From: Pelomonas baiyunensis
GTDB taxonomy: Bacteria; Pseudomonadota; Gammaproteobacteria; Burkholderiales; Burkholderiaceae_C
Length of the DNA: 64,000 nucleotides
NCBI RefSeq assembly: GCF_043555935.1
Contig: NZ_JBIGIB010000002.1
Span: 310,001-374,000 of the forward strand
Direction of reading: 5' to 3'
The position numbers and the translations under genes were made by a program. Shown in pieces: positions 44,799 through 53,217 of the stretch (positions are counted from its first letter, which is position 1; every line of letters begins with the position of its first letter). Below the pieces are notes generated by a model. It ran no database searches. It saw only the letters and a list, made by a program, of their open reading frames with translations, and was not told the DNA's origin.

Positions 44799-47612
44799 TC
44801 AGCCGGCCAGTCGCGCCAGCTGTTCGCTCAGGCGGGCCACGGTTTCCTTGAAGCCGGCCACGCGGCCGCGCTCTTGTTCCACCACGGCAGCCGGCGCGCG
44901 GGCCACAAAGCTCTCATTGCCCAGCTTGGCCTCGGCCTTGGTGATCTCGCCCTGCAAGCGGGTGATCTCCTTGGTCAGGCGGGCGCGCTCGGCCTCGACG
45001 TCGATCTCCACCTTCAGCGCCAGCTTGGCCGCGCCGTGCACCAGCACGGGCGAGGTGGCGCTTTGCTTGGCGAACTCGGCCTCGTCGGCAATCAGCTCGA
45101 CGGCGCTGAGCTTGGCCAGCACCTTCAGCACGGCGGCGGCCTCGGTCAGGAAGCTCAGGTCACCGCCCACCAGCAGCGGCACGCGCTCGGCGGGGCTGAG
45201 GTTCATCTCGCTGCGCAGGCTGCGGGTGGTGCCCACCACGTCCTTCAATTGCGCCACCCAGGCGTCAGCGGTCGCGTCGATGCGCTCCGGCTGGGCGACC
45301 GGGTAAGTCGCCTGGCCGATGTAGTCCACCGTCTTGCGGCCGGCGATCGGGGCCACGGCCTGCCAGAGTTCCTCAGTGATGAACGGGGCGATCGGGTGCA
45401 GCAGGCGCAGCGTGGTTTCTAACGTGCGGATCAGTGTGCGGCGCGTGGCGCGCTGCTGGCTTTCATCGCCGGTCTGGATCTGCACCTTGGCGATCTCCAG
45501 GTACCAGTCGCAGTACTCGTCCCAGACGAAGCTGTAGATCGCGTTGGCCACGTTGTCCAGGCGGTACTCGGCGAAGCCCTGGGCAACAGCGGCTTCCACG
45601 CGCTGCAACTCGCTGGTGATCCAGCGGTCGGCCTGGCTGAAGGTGTTGTAGCCCGGCGGGCAGTTGCCGTCGGTGTGGGCCAGGCCGCAGTCCTGCCCCT
45701 CGGTGTTCATCAGCACGAAGCGCGTGGCGTTCCAAAGCTTGTTGCAGAAGTTGCGGTAGCCCTCGCAGCGCTTGGTGTCGAAATTGATGTTGCGGCCCAG
45801 CGTGGCGTAGCTCGCCATCGTGAAGCGCAGCGCATCGGCGCCGTAGGCCGGCATGCCGTCCGGGAACTCCTTCTTCACACGGGCGGCCACCTTCGGAGCC
45901 GTCTCGGGCTTGCGCAGGCCGACCGTCGACTTGGCGGTCAGCGTCTCCAGGTCGCAGCCCTGGATCAGGTCCACCGGGTCCAGCACATTGCCCTCGGACT
46001 TGCTCATCTTCTGGCCCTGCGAGTCGCGCACCAGGCCGTGGATGTAGACGTCCTTGAACGGCACCTGGCCGGTGAAGTGGGTCGTCATCATGATCATCCG
46101 GGCGACCCAGAAGAAGATGATGTCGTAGCCGGTCACGAGCACCGACGACGGCAGGAAGAGCTCTTGCTCCAGCGTCTTCTCGGGCCAGCCCAGCGTGGAG
46201 AAGGGCACCAGGGCCGACGAGTACCAGGTGTCCAGCACGTCGGGGTCGCGGCTCAGCTCGCCGGTGTAGCCGGCGGCCGTGGCCTTGGCGCGGGCTTCGT
46301 CTTCGCTGCGCGCGACGAACAGCTCGCCACCCGTGCCATACCAGGCCGGAATCTGGTGGCCCCACCAGAGCTGGCGCGAAATGCACCAGTCCTGCAGGTT
46401 GTTCATCCAGTGGTTGTAGGTGTTGACCCATTGCTCCGGATGGAACTTGACCGCGCCGGTGTCCACTGCGGCGATGGCCTTGTCGGCAATGCTCTTGCCG
46501 TCCGCGCCGGGCTTGGTCACGGCCACGAACCACTGGTCGGTCAACATGGGCTCGATGACCTGGCCGGTGCGCTCGCAGCGCGGCACTTGCAGCTTGTGCT
46601 TCTTGACCTCGACCATCAGGCCCAGGGCCTCCAGGTCGGCCACGATCTTCTTGCGGGCGACGAAGCGATCCAGGCCGCGGTAGACCTCGGGCGCGTTGTC
46701 GTTGATCTTGGCCTGCAGGTCCAGCACCGAGATCATGGGCAGCTTGTGGCGCTGGCCCACGGCGTAGTCGTTGGTGTCGTGGGCGGGGGTGACCTTCACG
46801 ACGCCGGTGCCGAACTCGCGGTCCACGTAGTCGTCGGCGATGACGGGGATCTCACGGTCGGTCAGCGGCAGCTTCACGAGCTTGCCGATGAGGGCTGCGT
46901 AGCGCTCGTCTTCCGGGTGCACCATCACGGCCACGTCGCCCAGCATCGTCTCGGGCCGCGTCGTCGCGACGACCACCGAGCCCGAACCGTCCACCAGCGG
47001 GTAGCGGATGTGCCACAGCGAGCCGTCCTCCTCCTCCGAGGCGACTTCCAGGTCCGACACGGCGGACTGCAGGATCGGGTCCCAGCTGACCAGGCGTTTG
47101 CCACGGTAGATCAGGCCTTCGTCGAACAGGCGAACGAAGGTTTCCACCACCACCTTGGACAGCTTTTCGTCCATGGTGAAGTACTCATGGCCCCAGCTCA
47201 CCGAGTCGCCCAGGCGGCGCATCTGGCTGGTGATGGTGTTGCCGGACTCTTGCTTCCAGTCCCACACGCGGGCGACGAAGTTCTTGCGGCCCAGGTCGTG
47301 GCGGCTCTGGCCCGCGGCCTGCAGCTGGCGTTCCACAACGATTTGCGTGGCGATGCCGGCGTGGTCGGTGCCCGGCACCCACAGCGTGTTGTGGCCCTGC
47401 ATGCGGTGGTAGCGCGTCAGCGAGTCCATCACCGTCTGGTTGAAGGCGTGGCCCATGTGCAGCGTGCCCGTCACGTTGGGCGGCGGCAGCTGGATGCTGA
47501 AGGACGGCTTGGCCGGGTCCAGCGTCGGCGCATACAGGCCGGCGGCTTCCCACTTGGGGCCCCAGTGGGCTTCCAGGGCGGCGGGTTCGAAGGACTTGGC
47601 AAGTTCGGTCAC
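44799..47612 (-). CDS. valS: Valyl-tRNA synthetase
   Basis: A 937-residue class Ia synthetase charging tRNA-Val and editing threonine. The HIGH motif is HMGH at residues 52-55, the editing CP1 domain occupies about 190-340, the KMSKS loop is at about 535-539 (QGQKMSKSEGNVLDP), and a C-terminal coiled-coil tRNA-binding arm lies at about 870-937. I chose the GTG at 47612 (MTELAKSFEPAALEAHW) because ValS conservation begins there; a GTG at 47693 would add 27 unconserved residues. E. coli ValS is 951 long. Confidence 0.95.
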   Translation of the reverse strand: MTELAKSFEPAALEAHWGPKWEAAGLYAPTLDPAKPSFSIQLPPPNVTGTLHMGHAFNQTVMDSLTRYHRMQGHNTLWVPGTDHAGIATQIVVERQLQAAGQSRHDLGRKNFVARVWDWKQESGNTITSQMRRLGDSVSWGHEYFTMDEKLSKVVVETFVRLFDEGLIYRGKRLVSWDPILQSAVSDLEVASEEEDGSLWHIRYPLVDGSGSVVVATTRPETMLGDVAVMVHPEDERYAALIGKLVKLPLTDREIPVIADDYVDREFGTGVVKVTPAHDTNDYAVGQRHKLPMISVLDLQAKINDNAPEVYRGLDRFVARKKIVADLEALGLMVEVKKHKLQVPRCERTGQVIEPMLTDQWFVAVTKPGADGKSIADKAIAAVDTGAVKFHPEQWVNTYNHWMNNLQDWCISRQLWWGHQIPAWYGTGGELFVARSEDEARAKATAAGYTGELSRDPDVLDTWYSSALVPFSTLGWPEKTLEQELFLPSSVLVTGYDIIFFWVARMIMMTTHFTGQVPFKDVYIHGLVRDSQGQKMSKSEGNVLDPVDLIQGCDLETLTAKSTVGLRKPETAPKVAARVKKEFPDGMPAYGADALRFTMASYATLGRNINFDTKRCEGYRNFCNKLWNATRFVLMNTEGQDCGLAHTDGNCPPGYNTFSQADRWITSELQRVEAAVAQGFAEYRLDNVANAIYSFVWDEYCDWYLEIAKVQIQTGDESQQRATRRTLIRTLETTLRLLHPIAPFITEELWQAVAPIAGRKTVDYIGQATYPVAQPERIDATADAWVAQLKDVVGTTRSLRSEMNLSPAERVPLLVGGDLSFLTEAAAVLKVLAKLSAVELIADEAEFAKQSATSPVLVHGAAKLALKVEIDVEAERARLTKEITRLQGEITKAEAKLGNESFVARAPAAVVEQERGRVAGFKETVARLSEQLARLAG

Positions 47613-47722
47613 GGGCAGGTCTCGGCTGGCGCTCCGTGCGGCGGCGCACGGGGCTTGTCTCAGGGGAGGGGAGCCGGCGATTTTAAGGGTCACCCCCGAT
47701 ACAAAACGAAACCCGGCGATAC

Positions 47723-47743
47723 CGCGGCGAGATGCGCCGCGGC
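47723..47743. other. Hairpin upstream of the His-rich Spy-like operon
   Basis: CCGCGGCG and CGCCGCGG form a perfect 8-bp stem with an AGATG loop, in the 194-base gap between valS and the operon. It may be an operator or leader structure. A weak -10-like TACAAA lies at 47701-47706 just ahead. Confidence 0.4.
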
Positions 47744-47806
47744 GGGCCTCCCGGAATCATGGAAACACCTCAACCCCCGGGCCTCGAGCGCCCTCAGAGC
47801 CACTCC

Positions 47807-48262
47807 ATGAACTTCCTTCGCCGCTGGCATGCACACCACGAATTTCGCCACCACTTTGGGCACGGCCACCACGGCCATCGCGGCCACCCTTTCGGCCGCC
47901 ACGCTGACGCTGGCGGCTTTGCCGACCACCTCGTCGACCGCGCCGCCGCCAAGCTGGACCTCGATGACGAGCAGCGCCGCCGCCTTGCCGCCTGGGTGGC
48001 CCAGCTCCAGCAGCAGCGCCAGGCGCTGAAGGGTCTGGCGCGCGGCCCCGAGCTGACGGGCCTCTTGGCCGGTGATCAGTTCCCGCGCGAGTCGGCCCAG
48101 CAGCTGCTGGACGCCAAGCTGGATGCGCTGCGTGCGGCCGGCCCGGGCGTCATCGGCGCGTTTGCTGAGTTCTTCGATGCGCTGGACGCGGAACAGCGCC
48201 AGGTACTGCGCTTCACGATGCGCCGCTTCGGCCTGGCGCGCCGCCGGGGAGATGCCGCGTGA
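47807..48262 (+). CDS. His-rich Spy-like small helical protein without signal peptide
   Basis: A 151-residue protein. The first 32 residues hold 11 histidines (clusters HAHH, HH, HGHHGHRGH), with no hydrophobic signal-peptide core. The rest is a helical body with LDLDDEQRRRLAAWVAQLQQQRQALKG near residue 50 and FFDALDAEQRQVLRF near 125, resembling the LTxxQ repeats of Spy/CpxP and of periplasmic metal sensors. If it stays in the cytoplasm, the His-rich arm would act as a metal chelator or sensor. It heads a four-gene unit with ferredoxin, regulator and kinase. The start is inferred, since the Shine-Dalgarno is weak; an ATG at 47759 is in frame. Confidence 0.72.
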   Translation: MNFLRRWHAHHEFRHHFGHGHHGHRGHPFGRHADAGGFADHLVDRAAAKLDLDDEQRRRLAAWVAQLQQQRQALKGLARGPELTGLLAGDQFPRESAQQLLDAKLDALRAAGPGVIGAFAEFFDALDAEQRQVLRFTMRRFGLARRRGDAA

Positions 48263-48549
48263 TGGACGTGCACTGCGGAAAGCAGCCGCCCGGGCGCTTT
48301 GAGCCCCACATCGACCGCAACCGGTGCGAAGGCAAGGGTGACTGCGTGGCCGTGTGCCCGCACGGCGTGTTCACGCTGGGCACGCTGGGCTTGTTCGACC
48401 GGCGCTCGCTCAGCCTGTTGGGCCAGCTCAAGGGCTGGGCACACGACTGGCAGCAGGCCTTCACGCCCCACGCCGACGCCTGCGAGGCCTGTGGCCAGTG
48501 CGTGACGGCGTGCCCGGAGCGGGCCATCACGCTGGTTCGGGCCAAATAA
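48259..48549 (+). CDS. Ferredoxin-like protein with two Fe-S motifs, one incomplete
   Basis: A 96-residue small iron-sulfur protein. The second motif is canonical (CEACGQCVTACPERA). The first, CEGKGDCVAVCPHG, has spacing C-x5-C-x3-C because the middle Cys is a Lys, so it could hold a [3Fe-4S] or an otherwise modified cluster. The start overlaps the stop of the Spy-like gene, and the response regulator begins 7 bases after its stop, so it is part of the same transcript. Such small ferredoxins usually pass electrons to an oxidoreductase, but none is adjacent, which makes a sensory or redox-signal role conceivable. Confidence 0.83.
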   Translation: MMDVHCGKQPPGRFEPHIDRNRCEGKGDCVAVCPHGVFTLGTLGLFDRRSLSLLGQLKGWAHDWQQAFTPHADACEACGQCVTACPERAITLVRAK

Positions 48550-48556
48550 TTGCGCC

Positions 48557-49276
48557 ATGCACCGATTGCTGCTCCTTGACGACGACGAAGCCCTGGCCGG
48601 GCCGCTGGCCCAGTACCTGGCCCGGTTCGATCTCCAGCTGCACGCCGTCACGCGCCCGAGCGAGGCACTGGCGCGGCTGGCGGCGGAGCGGTTCGATGCG
48701 CTCATCCTCGACGGCATGCTGCCGGAGATGGACGGCTTCGAGTTCTGCAAGCGGCTGCGCACCGGCACCGACCCCTGGCGAGACATGCCCGTGCTGATGC
48801 TGACTGCCCGCGGCGACCTGACCGACCGCGTGGTGGGCCTGGAGCTGGGCGCGGACGACTACCTGCCCAAGCCCTTCGAGCCGCGCGAGCTGGCGGCGCG
48901 GCTGCAAACCATCTTGCGGCGCACGCGGCTCACGCCGGTGGCAGCCCCGGCGCCTCAGCCGGCCGCCTCGCCCAGCAAGCTCAGCTTTGAGGGGCTGGAG
49001 ATCGACACCACCCGCCGCGAAGTGCGCTGCGCCAGTGGGCTGATCGAGCTCACCGGCACCGAATACGAGCTGCTGCTGATGCTGGCCCGCGAACCGGGGC
49101 GCGTGTTCTCGCGCGACGACATCCTGAACCGATTGCGCGGGCAGGAGGCCGACCTCTACACCCGGGCGGTGGACATCCTCGTGAGCCGCCTGCGCCGCAA
49201 GCTGGAGCCGCTGGCTGCGCTCAAGACCTTGCGCAACGCCGGCTACTGCTTCGCACTGCCGCCGAGGCTGGCATGA
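48557..49276 (+). CDS. OmpR-family response regulator
   Basis: A 239-residue DNA-binding regulator. The receiver begins RLLLLDDDEALAGPL, with the phospho-acceptor Asp in ALILDGMLPEMDGFEF, and the winged helix has GRVFSRDDILNRLRG and ends KTLRNAGYCFAL. A proline/alanine-rich linker (VAAPAPQPAASPS) joins the domains. The stop overlaps the kinase start by 4 bases. The upstream His-rich Spy-like gene is the likely target or ligand partner. Confidence 0.93.
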   Translation: MHRLLLLDDDEALAGPLAQYLARFDLQLHAVTRPSEALARLAAERFDALILDGMLPEMDGFEFCKRLRTGTDPWRDMPVLMLTARGDLTDRVVGLELGADDYLPKPFEPRELAARLQTILRRTRLTPVAAPAPQPAASPSKLSFEGLEIDTTRREVRCASGLIELTGTEYELLLMLAREPGRVFSRDDILNRLRGQEADLYTRAVDILVSRLRRKLEPLAALKTLRNAGYCFALPPRLA

Positions 49277-50349
49277 GGCGCCACCCCTACGACCACCGCT
49301 GGCGCGAGCGCTGCGAGCGCAAGCAGAAAAAGCGCATGCAGCGCATGAGCCGGGACTGGGAGTACCGCTGGCGCGTGCGCCACCGCTGGCACCAGCGCTG
49401 GCACCATCAGCACAAACGCTTCAAGCATTCGTTGGGTGCGAGGCTCATCACCATCTTCGTGATGCTGGCGCTGGCCAGCAGCGCCATCTGCTGGACGGCC
49501 ATGGGTAGCCCCTACGGCCTGCTGTGGGCGGTGCCGGCCCTGCTGCTGGTGACGGGGCTGGCCTTCGGCATGATCCGCCACATGGTGTGGCCGCTGCATG
49601 CGCTGGCGGTGGGGGCCGAGGCCTTCCGGCGCGGCGAGTTCTCGCACCGGGTGCCGGTGATTCACGGCGACGAAATTGGCGATCTCGCGCTGCGCTTCAA
49701 CCAGATGGCGGCCGACATCCAGGCCATGCTGGACGGCAAACGGGCCTTGCTGCTGGCCCTCAGCCACGAGCTGCGCAGCCCGCTCACCCGGGCCCGGCTG
49801 CATGCCGAGCTGGTGGAGGAGGGCCCCTCGCGCGACGCCCTGATGCAGGAACTGGGGCAGATGCGCGACCTGATCAGCGCCTTGCTGGAAAGCGAGCGGC
49901 TGGACAGCGGCCACAGCGCCTTGCAACTGGCGCCGTGCGACCTGGGCGCCTTGGCGCAAGAGCAGGCACAACCCGGCTTGGCGGTGTGCGCCGACCCGGA
50001 CCTGCCCGTGCTGCAACTGGACCGCCTGCGCGTGCAGTTGCTGCTGCGCAACCTCGTGCACAACGCGCTGCGCCACAACGACCCGACCCTGGGCGAGGTG
50101 CAGCTCAGCGTTCGCCGCGAGGGCGACGCGGTGCGTGTGACGGTGCGCGACTTCGGCCCCGGCGTGCCCGAAGACGCGCTGCCTCAGTTGGGCCTGCCGT
50201 TTTACCGGCCCGATGCCGCCCGCACGCGGCACGAGGGCGGTGTGGGCCTGGGCCTGAGCCTGTGTCGGCTGGTGGCTGAGGCCCACGGCAGCAGCCTGGA
50301 GTTGCGCAACGCCGAACCGGGCCTGGAGGCACAGGTGCGCTTCAGCTGA
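49273..50349 (+). CDS. Sensor histidine kinase with an Arg/His/Trp-rich cytoplasmic N-terminal tail
   Basis: A 358-residue kinase. The first 53 residues contain 15 Arg, 5 Lys, 8 His and 5 Trp (for example RWRVRHRWHQRWHHQHKR). TM1 lies near 58-76, TM2 near 82-99, with a periplasmic loop of only about 6-10 residues, so no extracytoplasmic sensor domain exists. HAMP follows, then HisKA with LALSHELRSPLTRARLH (phospho-His near 165) and HATPase with NLVHNALRH, DFGPGVPE and GVGLGLSL. Signal input must come through the cytoplasmic tail, the membrane or a partner such as the adjacent His-rich protein. It converges on the amidase with 8-base overlap. Confidence 0.88.
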   Translation: MRRHPYDHRWRERCERKQKKRMQRMSRDWEYRWRVRHRWHQRWHHQHKRFKHSLGARLITIFVMLALASSAICWTAMGSPYGLLWAVPALLLVTGLAFGMIRHMVWPLHALAVGAEAFRRGEFSHRVPVIHGDEIGDLALRFNQMAADIQAMLDGKRALLLALSHELRSPLTRARLHAELVEEGPSRDALMQELGQMRDLISALLESERLDSGHSALQLAPCDLGALAQEQAQPGLAVCADPDLPVLQLDRLRVQLLLRNLVHNALRHNDPTLGEVQLSVRREGDAVRVTVRDFGPGVPEDALPQLGLPFYRPDAARTRHEGGVGLGLSLCRLVAEAHGSSLELRNAEPGLEAQVRFS

Positions 50350-51838
50350 ACGCCGGCGGCAGCCGGTGAAACCACGGCTGCGCGGCTTCCAGCTCGGCGG
50401 CCAGTTGCAGCAGCAAACCCTCTTGCCGAGGCGGCGCCACGAACTGCACGCCCAGCGGCAGGCCGTCGCGCGTCCAGTGCAGCGGCAGGGACACCGCCGG
50501 GGTGCCGGTGAGGTTCGCCAGTTGGGTGAAGGGCACGTGGCGCAGGCTGTCGGTGGCGATGCGCTGGATCAGCCCATCCAGCGCGCCGCTGCGCTTGAGC
50601 AGCCCCAGCAGGCCGATGCGGCGTGCGCTGTCCAACAGCACGCGCTGCAGCGCAGGCAGGTCGCCGGTGCCGTGCAGCACCGGGGGCGCGGCCAGCGTCG
50701 GGGTCAGGTACAGGTCGAAGCGCGCATGCAGCGCTGCGAGCGCTTGCGCAAACCCGTGCCAGCGCAGCAGCGCCTGGGTCATCTGGCTGGCGCTGGTGGC
50801 CCGGCCCAGGGCGGCGATGAGGCGGGTGAGGGGCTCGAACCCGCGCTCGTCGGCCCCCTGCGCGCGGGCGCGGTCCAGCGCGGCGGGCACCTGGCCCAGG
50901 TAGATGTGCAGGTAGCTGTGCGCCAGCGCGCGGCCGTCGAGGGCCGGGGACGCCGGTTCGGTGTGGTGCCCCAGCGCCTGCAGCAGTGCCACGGTGCGCT
51001 CCACGGCGAGCCGGGCTTCGTCGTGCACCGGTTCACCCAAAGGGGAGTCGTGGCACCAGGCCACGCGCAGGCGGCGCAGCGGGTGCCGCGACTGGGCCAC
51101 AAAGCCGGGGTGCGGCACGGGCAGGGCCGCAAGGTCGCCAGGCTCAGGGCCGGCCAGCACCTCCAGCGCCAGCGCCGTGTCGCGCACCGAGCGGGTCAGC
51201 ACGCCTTCGGCACTGGCGCCAAACCACACCTCGCCCGCCGCCGGCCCCGAGGAAATGCGCCCCCGGCTGGGCTTGAGCCCCACCAACCCGCAACACGCCG
51301 CCGGAATGCGCAGCGAGCCGCCGCCATCGTTGCCCGCTGCCAGGGGTACGACACCCGCGGCCACGGCCGCGGCCGCACCGCCGCTGCTGCCGCCCGGCGT
51401 GCGGCGCACATCCCACGGGTTGTTCGTTCGGCCGAAGGCAACCGGGTCGGTGACGCCTTTCAAGGCCAGCTCGGGGGTGTTCGTCTTGCCGAAGATGATG
51501 CCGCCCGCCTCGCGCAGCCGGCGCACGACATGCGCGTCAGCCGTCGCCGGTGGTAGCGCTGCCAGGGCGCGGCTGCCCCACGCGGTGGGGTGGTCTGCCA
51601 CGGCGTGCCCGGCGTCTTTCACCAGCAATGGCACGCCCGCGAGCGGGCCCGGGCGTGGGGTGGTGGTGGCGCGGCGTGCGTCGGCCTCCATCAAGTGGCA
51701 CACCGGGTTCAAGGCGGGTTGCACTTGGGCCAGGCGCTGCAGAGCCAGGTCCAGCAAGTGCGGGGCCGTCACGCGGCCGGCAGCGTGCTCGGCCGCCAGA
51801 GCGGTGGCATCCAGTCTGCGGTAGGTGGCGAAATCCAT
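50342..51838 (-). CDS. Amidase (amidase-signature family)
   Basis: A 498-residue cytoplasmic hydrolase of carboxamide bonds. The Ser-cisSer-Lys triad is Lys74 (LLVKDAG), Ser151/152 (TPGGSSGGA) and the nucleophile Ser175 (DGGGSLRIP). The signature Asp preceding the GG is present (GNDGGG), although the first residue is Asn rather than the usual Ser. Substrates in this family range from short amides to 6-aminohexanoate oligomers and cannot be predicted. It stands alone between the kinase operon and the PLD-like gene. Confidence 0.9.
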   Translation of the reverse strand: MDFATYRRLDATALAAEHAAGRVTAPHLLDLALQRLAQVQPALNPVCHLMEADARRATTTPRPGPLAGVPLLVKDAGHAVADHPTAWGSRALAALPPATADAHVVRRLREAGGIIFGKTNTPELALKGVTDPVAFGRTNNPWDVRRTPGGSSGGAAAAVAAGVVPLAAGNDGGGSLRIPAACCGLVGLKPSRGRISSGPAAGEVWFGASAEGVLTRSVRDTALALEVLAGPEPGDLAALPVPHPGFVAQSRHPLRRLRVAWCHDSPLGEPVHDEARLAVERTVALLQALGHHTEPASPALDGRALAHSYLHIYLGQVPAALDRARAQGADERGFEPLTRLIAALGRATSASQMTQALLRWHGFAQALAALHARFDLYLTPTLAAPPVLHGTGDLPALQRVLLDSARRIGLLGLLKRSGALDGLIQRIATDSLRHVPFTQLANLTGTPAVSLPLHWTRDGLPLGVQFVAPPRQEGLLLQLAAELEAAQPWFHRLPPAFS

Positions 51839-51908
51839 GACGACCAGCCCGGCTGACGGTGCGCCGCTACAGTGCGCGCGGCGCGTTGTGCGCTACTTTG
51901 CCGCCTGA

Positions 51909-53150
51909 ATGCGGCGTTCGCTCATGCTGTTTTCCCGCCGATTGTGGGTGGCTGTTGCGTTGGCGTTGTCGGGCGCTGCGGCCCAGGCCGATTTCGCCAT
52001 TCCCGGTTACGAGTTGGTGCACACGGTGCCGGTGGAAACCACGCTGGCCACGCCCGATTTGCGGGACCCCGTGACGGTGTGGCGCGAGATGTTCGACGCC
52101 GCCCGGCAGCGCATCGACATCGCGCAGTTCTACGTGTCGGGTGAGCCGGGCGAGCCGCTGGACGCGGTGATGGAGCGACTGGAAGCCGCCGCCGCGCGGG
52201 GCGTGAAGGTGCGCTTTTTGTTGGAAGACAAAGGATTGCGGCTTTCGGTGCCGGCGACGCTCGCGCGGCTGCGCGCCATTCCGGGCATCGAGTTCCGCGT
52301 GCTGGACTTCAGCAAGCTCAGCCCGAGCGGGATCATCCATGCGAAGTATTTCGTGGTGGACGGCCAGGCGGCGTTCGTCGGCAGCCAGAACTTCGATTGG
52401 CGGGCGCTCAAGCACATCCATGAAACCGGGTTGCGCATCACCGAGCCGCGGTTGGTGGGCCAGGTGCAGGCCGTGTTCGACCACGACTGGCAGGCCCAGG
52501 CCCAACTGGCGGCGGGGCAGCCAGTGGCAGCGCCCGCACCTGCGCCGGGTGCTGTGCCGTTCGATGTGATGCAGCCGGCGTTTCTGGTGGCCAGCCCCCG
52601 GGCCCACAACCCGCCGGGCGTGGGCGATGCCGAGGAGGTGCTGCCGCGCCTGCTGGCCGCGGCCCGGCGTGAGGTGCGGGTGCAGTTGCTGGACTACGCG
52701 CCGCTGAGTTATGCGCCCGGCCGAAGGCCGTTCTATGCGGTCATCGACAACGCGGTGCGCGCGGCGGCCGCGCGTGGGGTGCGGGTCAAGCTGATGGTGT
52801 CGCACTGGAACACCGAGGCGCCGGCGATTCAGCACCTCAAGAGCCTGGCGATGCTGCCCGAGGTGGAGGTGCGGGTGGTGACCTTGCCGCAAGCGCAGCA
52901 GGGCTTCATCCCGTTCGCGCGGGTCATTCACACCAAGGCCATGGTCATCGACGACGAAGTGGCCTGGGTGGGCACCAGCAACTGGGCGGGCGGCTACCTG
53001 GACAAGTCGCGCAACCTGGAAGTGGTGTTGCGCAACCCGGCGATGGCGGGCCGGCTGGCGGCCCTGCATGAGCAAACCTGGGCGTCCACCTACGCGCAGC
53101 CGCTGGACGTGAACCGGCAGTACCCGAAGCCGGCCAAGGGCGAGCCCTGA
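51909..53150 (+). CDS. Phospholipase D-like protein with two HKD motifs, secreted
   Basis: A 413-residue protein with an N-terminal signal peptide (LWVAVALALSGAAAQA, cleavage near residue 27). Two complete HxK(x4)D motifs are present: HAKYFVVDGQAAFVGSQN near residue 144 and HTKAMVIDDEVAWVGTSN near 341, so a single chain can form the active site. PLD-family members include phospholipases, cardiolipin synthases and nucleases; secretion argues against cytosolic cardiolipin synthase. A mid-protein Pro/Ala-rich linker (about 195-215) joins the halves. The gene is divergent from the amidase by 70 bases. Confidence 0.9.
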   Translation: MRRSLMLFSRRLWVAVALALSGAAAQADFAIPGYELVHTVPVETTLATPDLRDPVTVWREMFDAARQRIDIAQFYVSGEPGEPLDAVMERLEAAAARGVKVRFLLEDKGLRLSVPATLARLRAIPGIEFRVLDFSKLSPSGIIHAKYFVVDGQAAFVGSQNFDWRALKHIHETGLRITEPRLVGQVQAVFDHDWQAQAQLAAGQPVAAPAPAPGAVPFDVMQPAFLVASPRAHNPPGVGDAEEVLPRLLAAARREVRVQLLDYAPLSYAPGRRPFYAVIDNAVRAAAARGVRVKLMVSHWNTEAPAIQHLKSLAMLPEVEVRVVTLPQAQQGFIPFARVIHTKAMVIDDEVAWVGTSNWAGGYLDKSRNLEVVLRNPAMAGRLAALHEQTWASTYAQPLDVNRQYPKPAKGEP

Positions 53151-53190
53151 GCGGCGCGGGTTGAGCGCGGAGCTCGCGCCCACGCGCTCG

Positions 53191-53217
53191 GTGAAAGCCT
53201 GCTGCGCAGGCCTTCAC
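53191..53217. terminator. Probable bidirectional hairpin terminator between PLD-like and guaC
   Basis: A stem of 11 paired bases with one mismatch (GTGAAAGCCTGC with GCAGGCCTTCAC) overlaps the guaC stop codon. No T-tract follows, so it may work as a hairpin block or with Rho. Confidence 0.45.

Noticed and set aside
45675..47810. 711-codon plus-strand open frame opposite valS
   Set aside because: Antisense to an intact valyl-tRNA synthetase with HMGH and KMSKS motifs; the translation has no homology signature and a composition typical of shadow frames.
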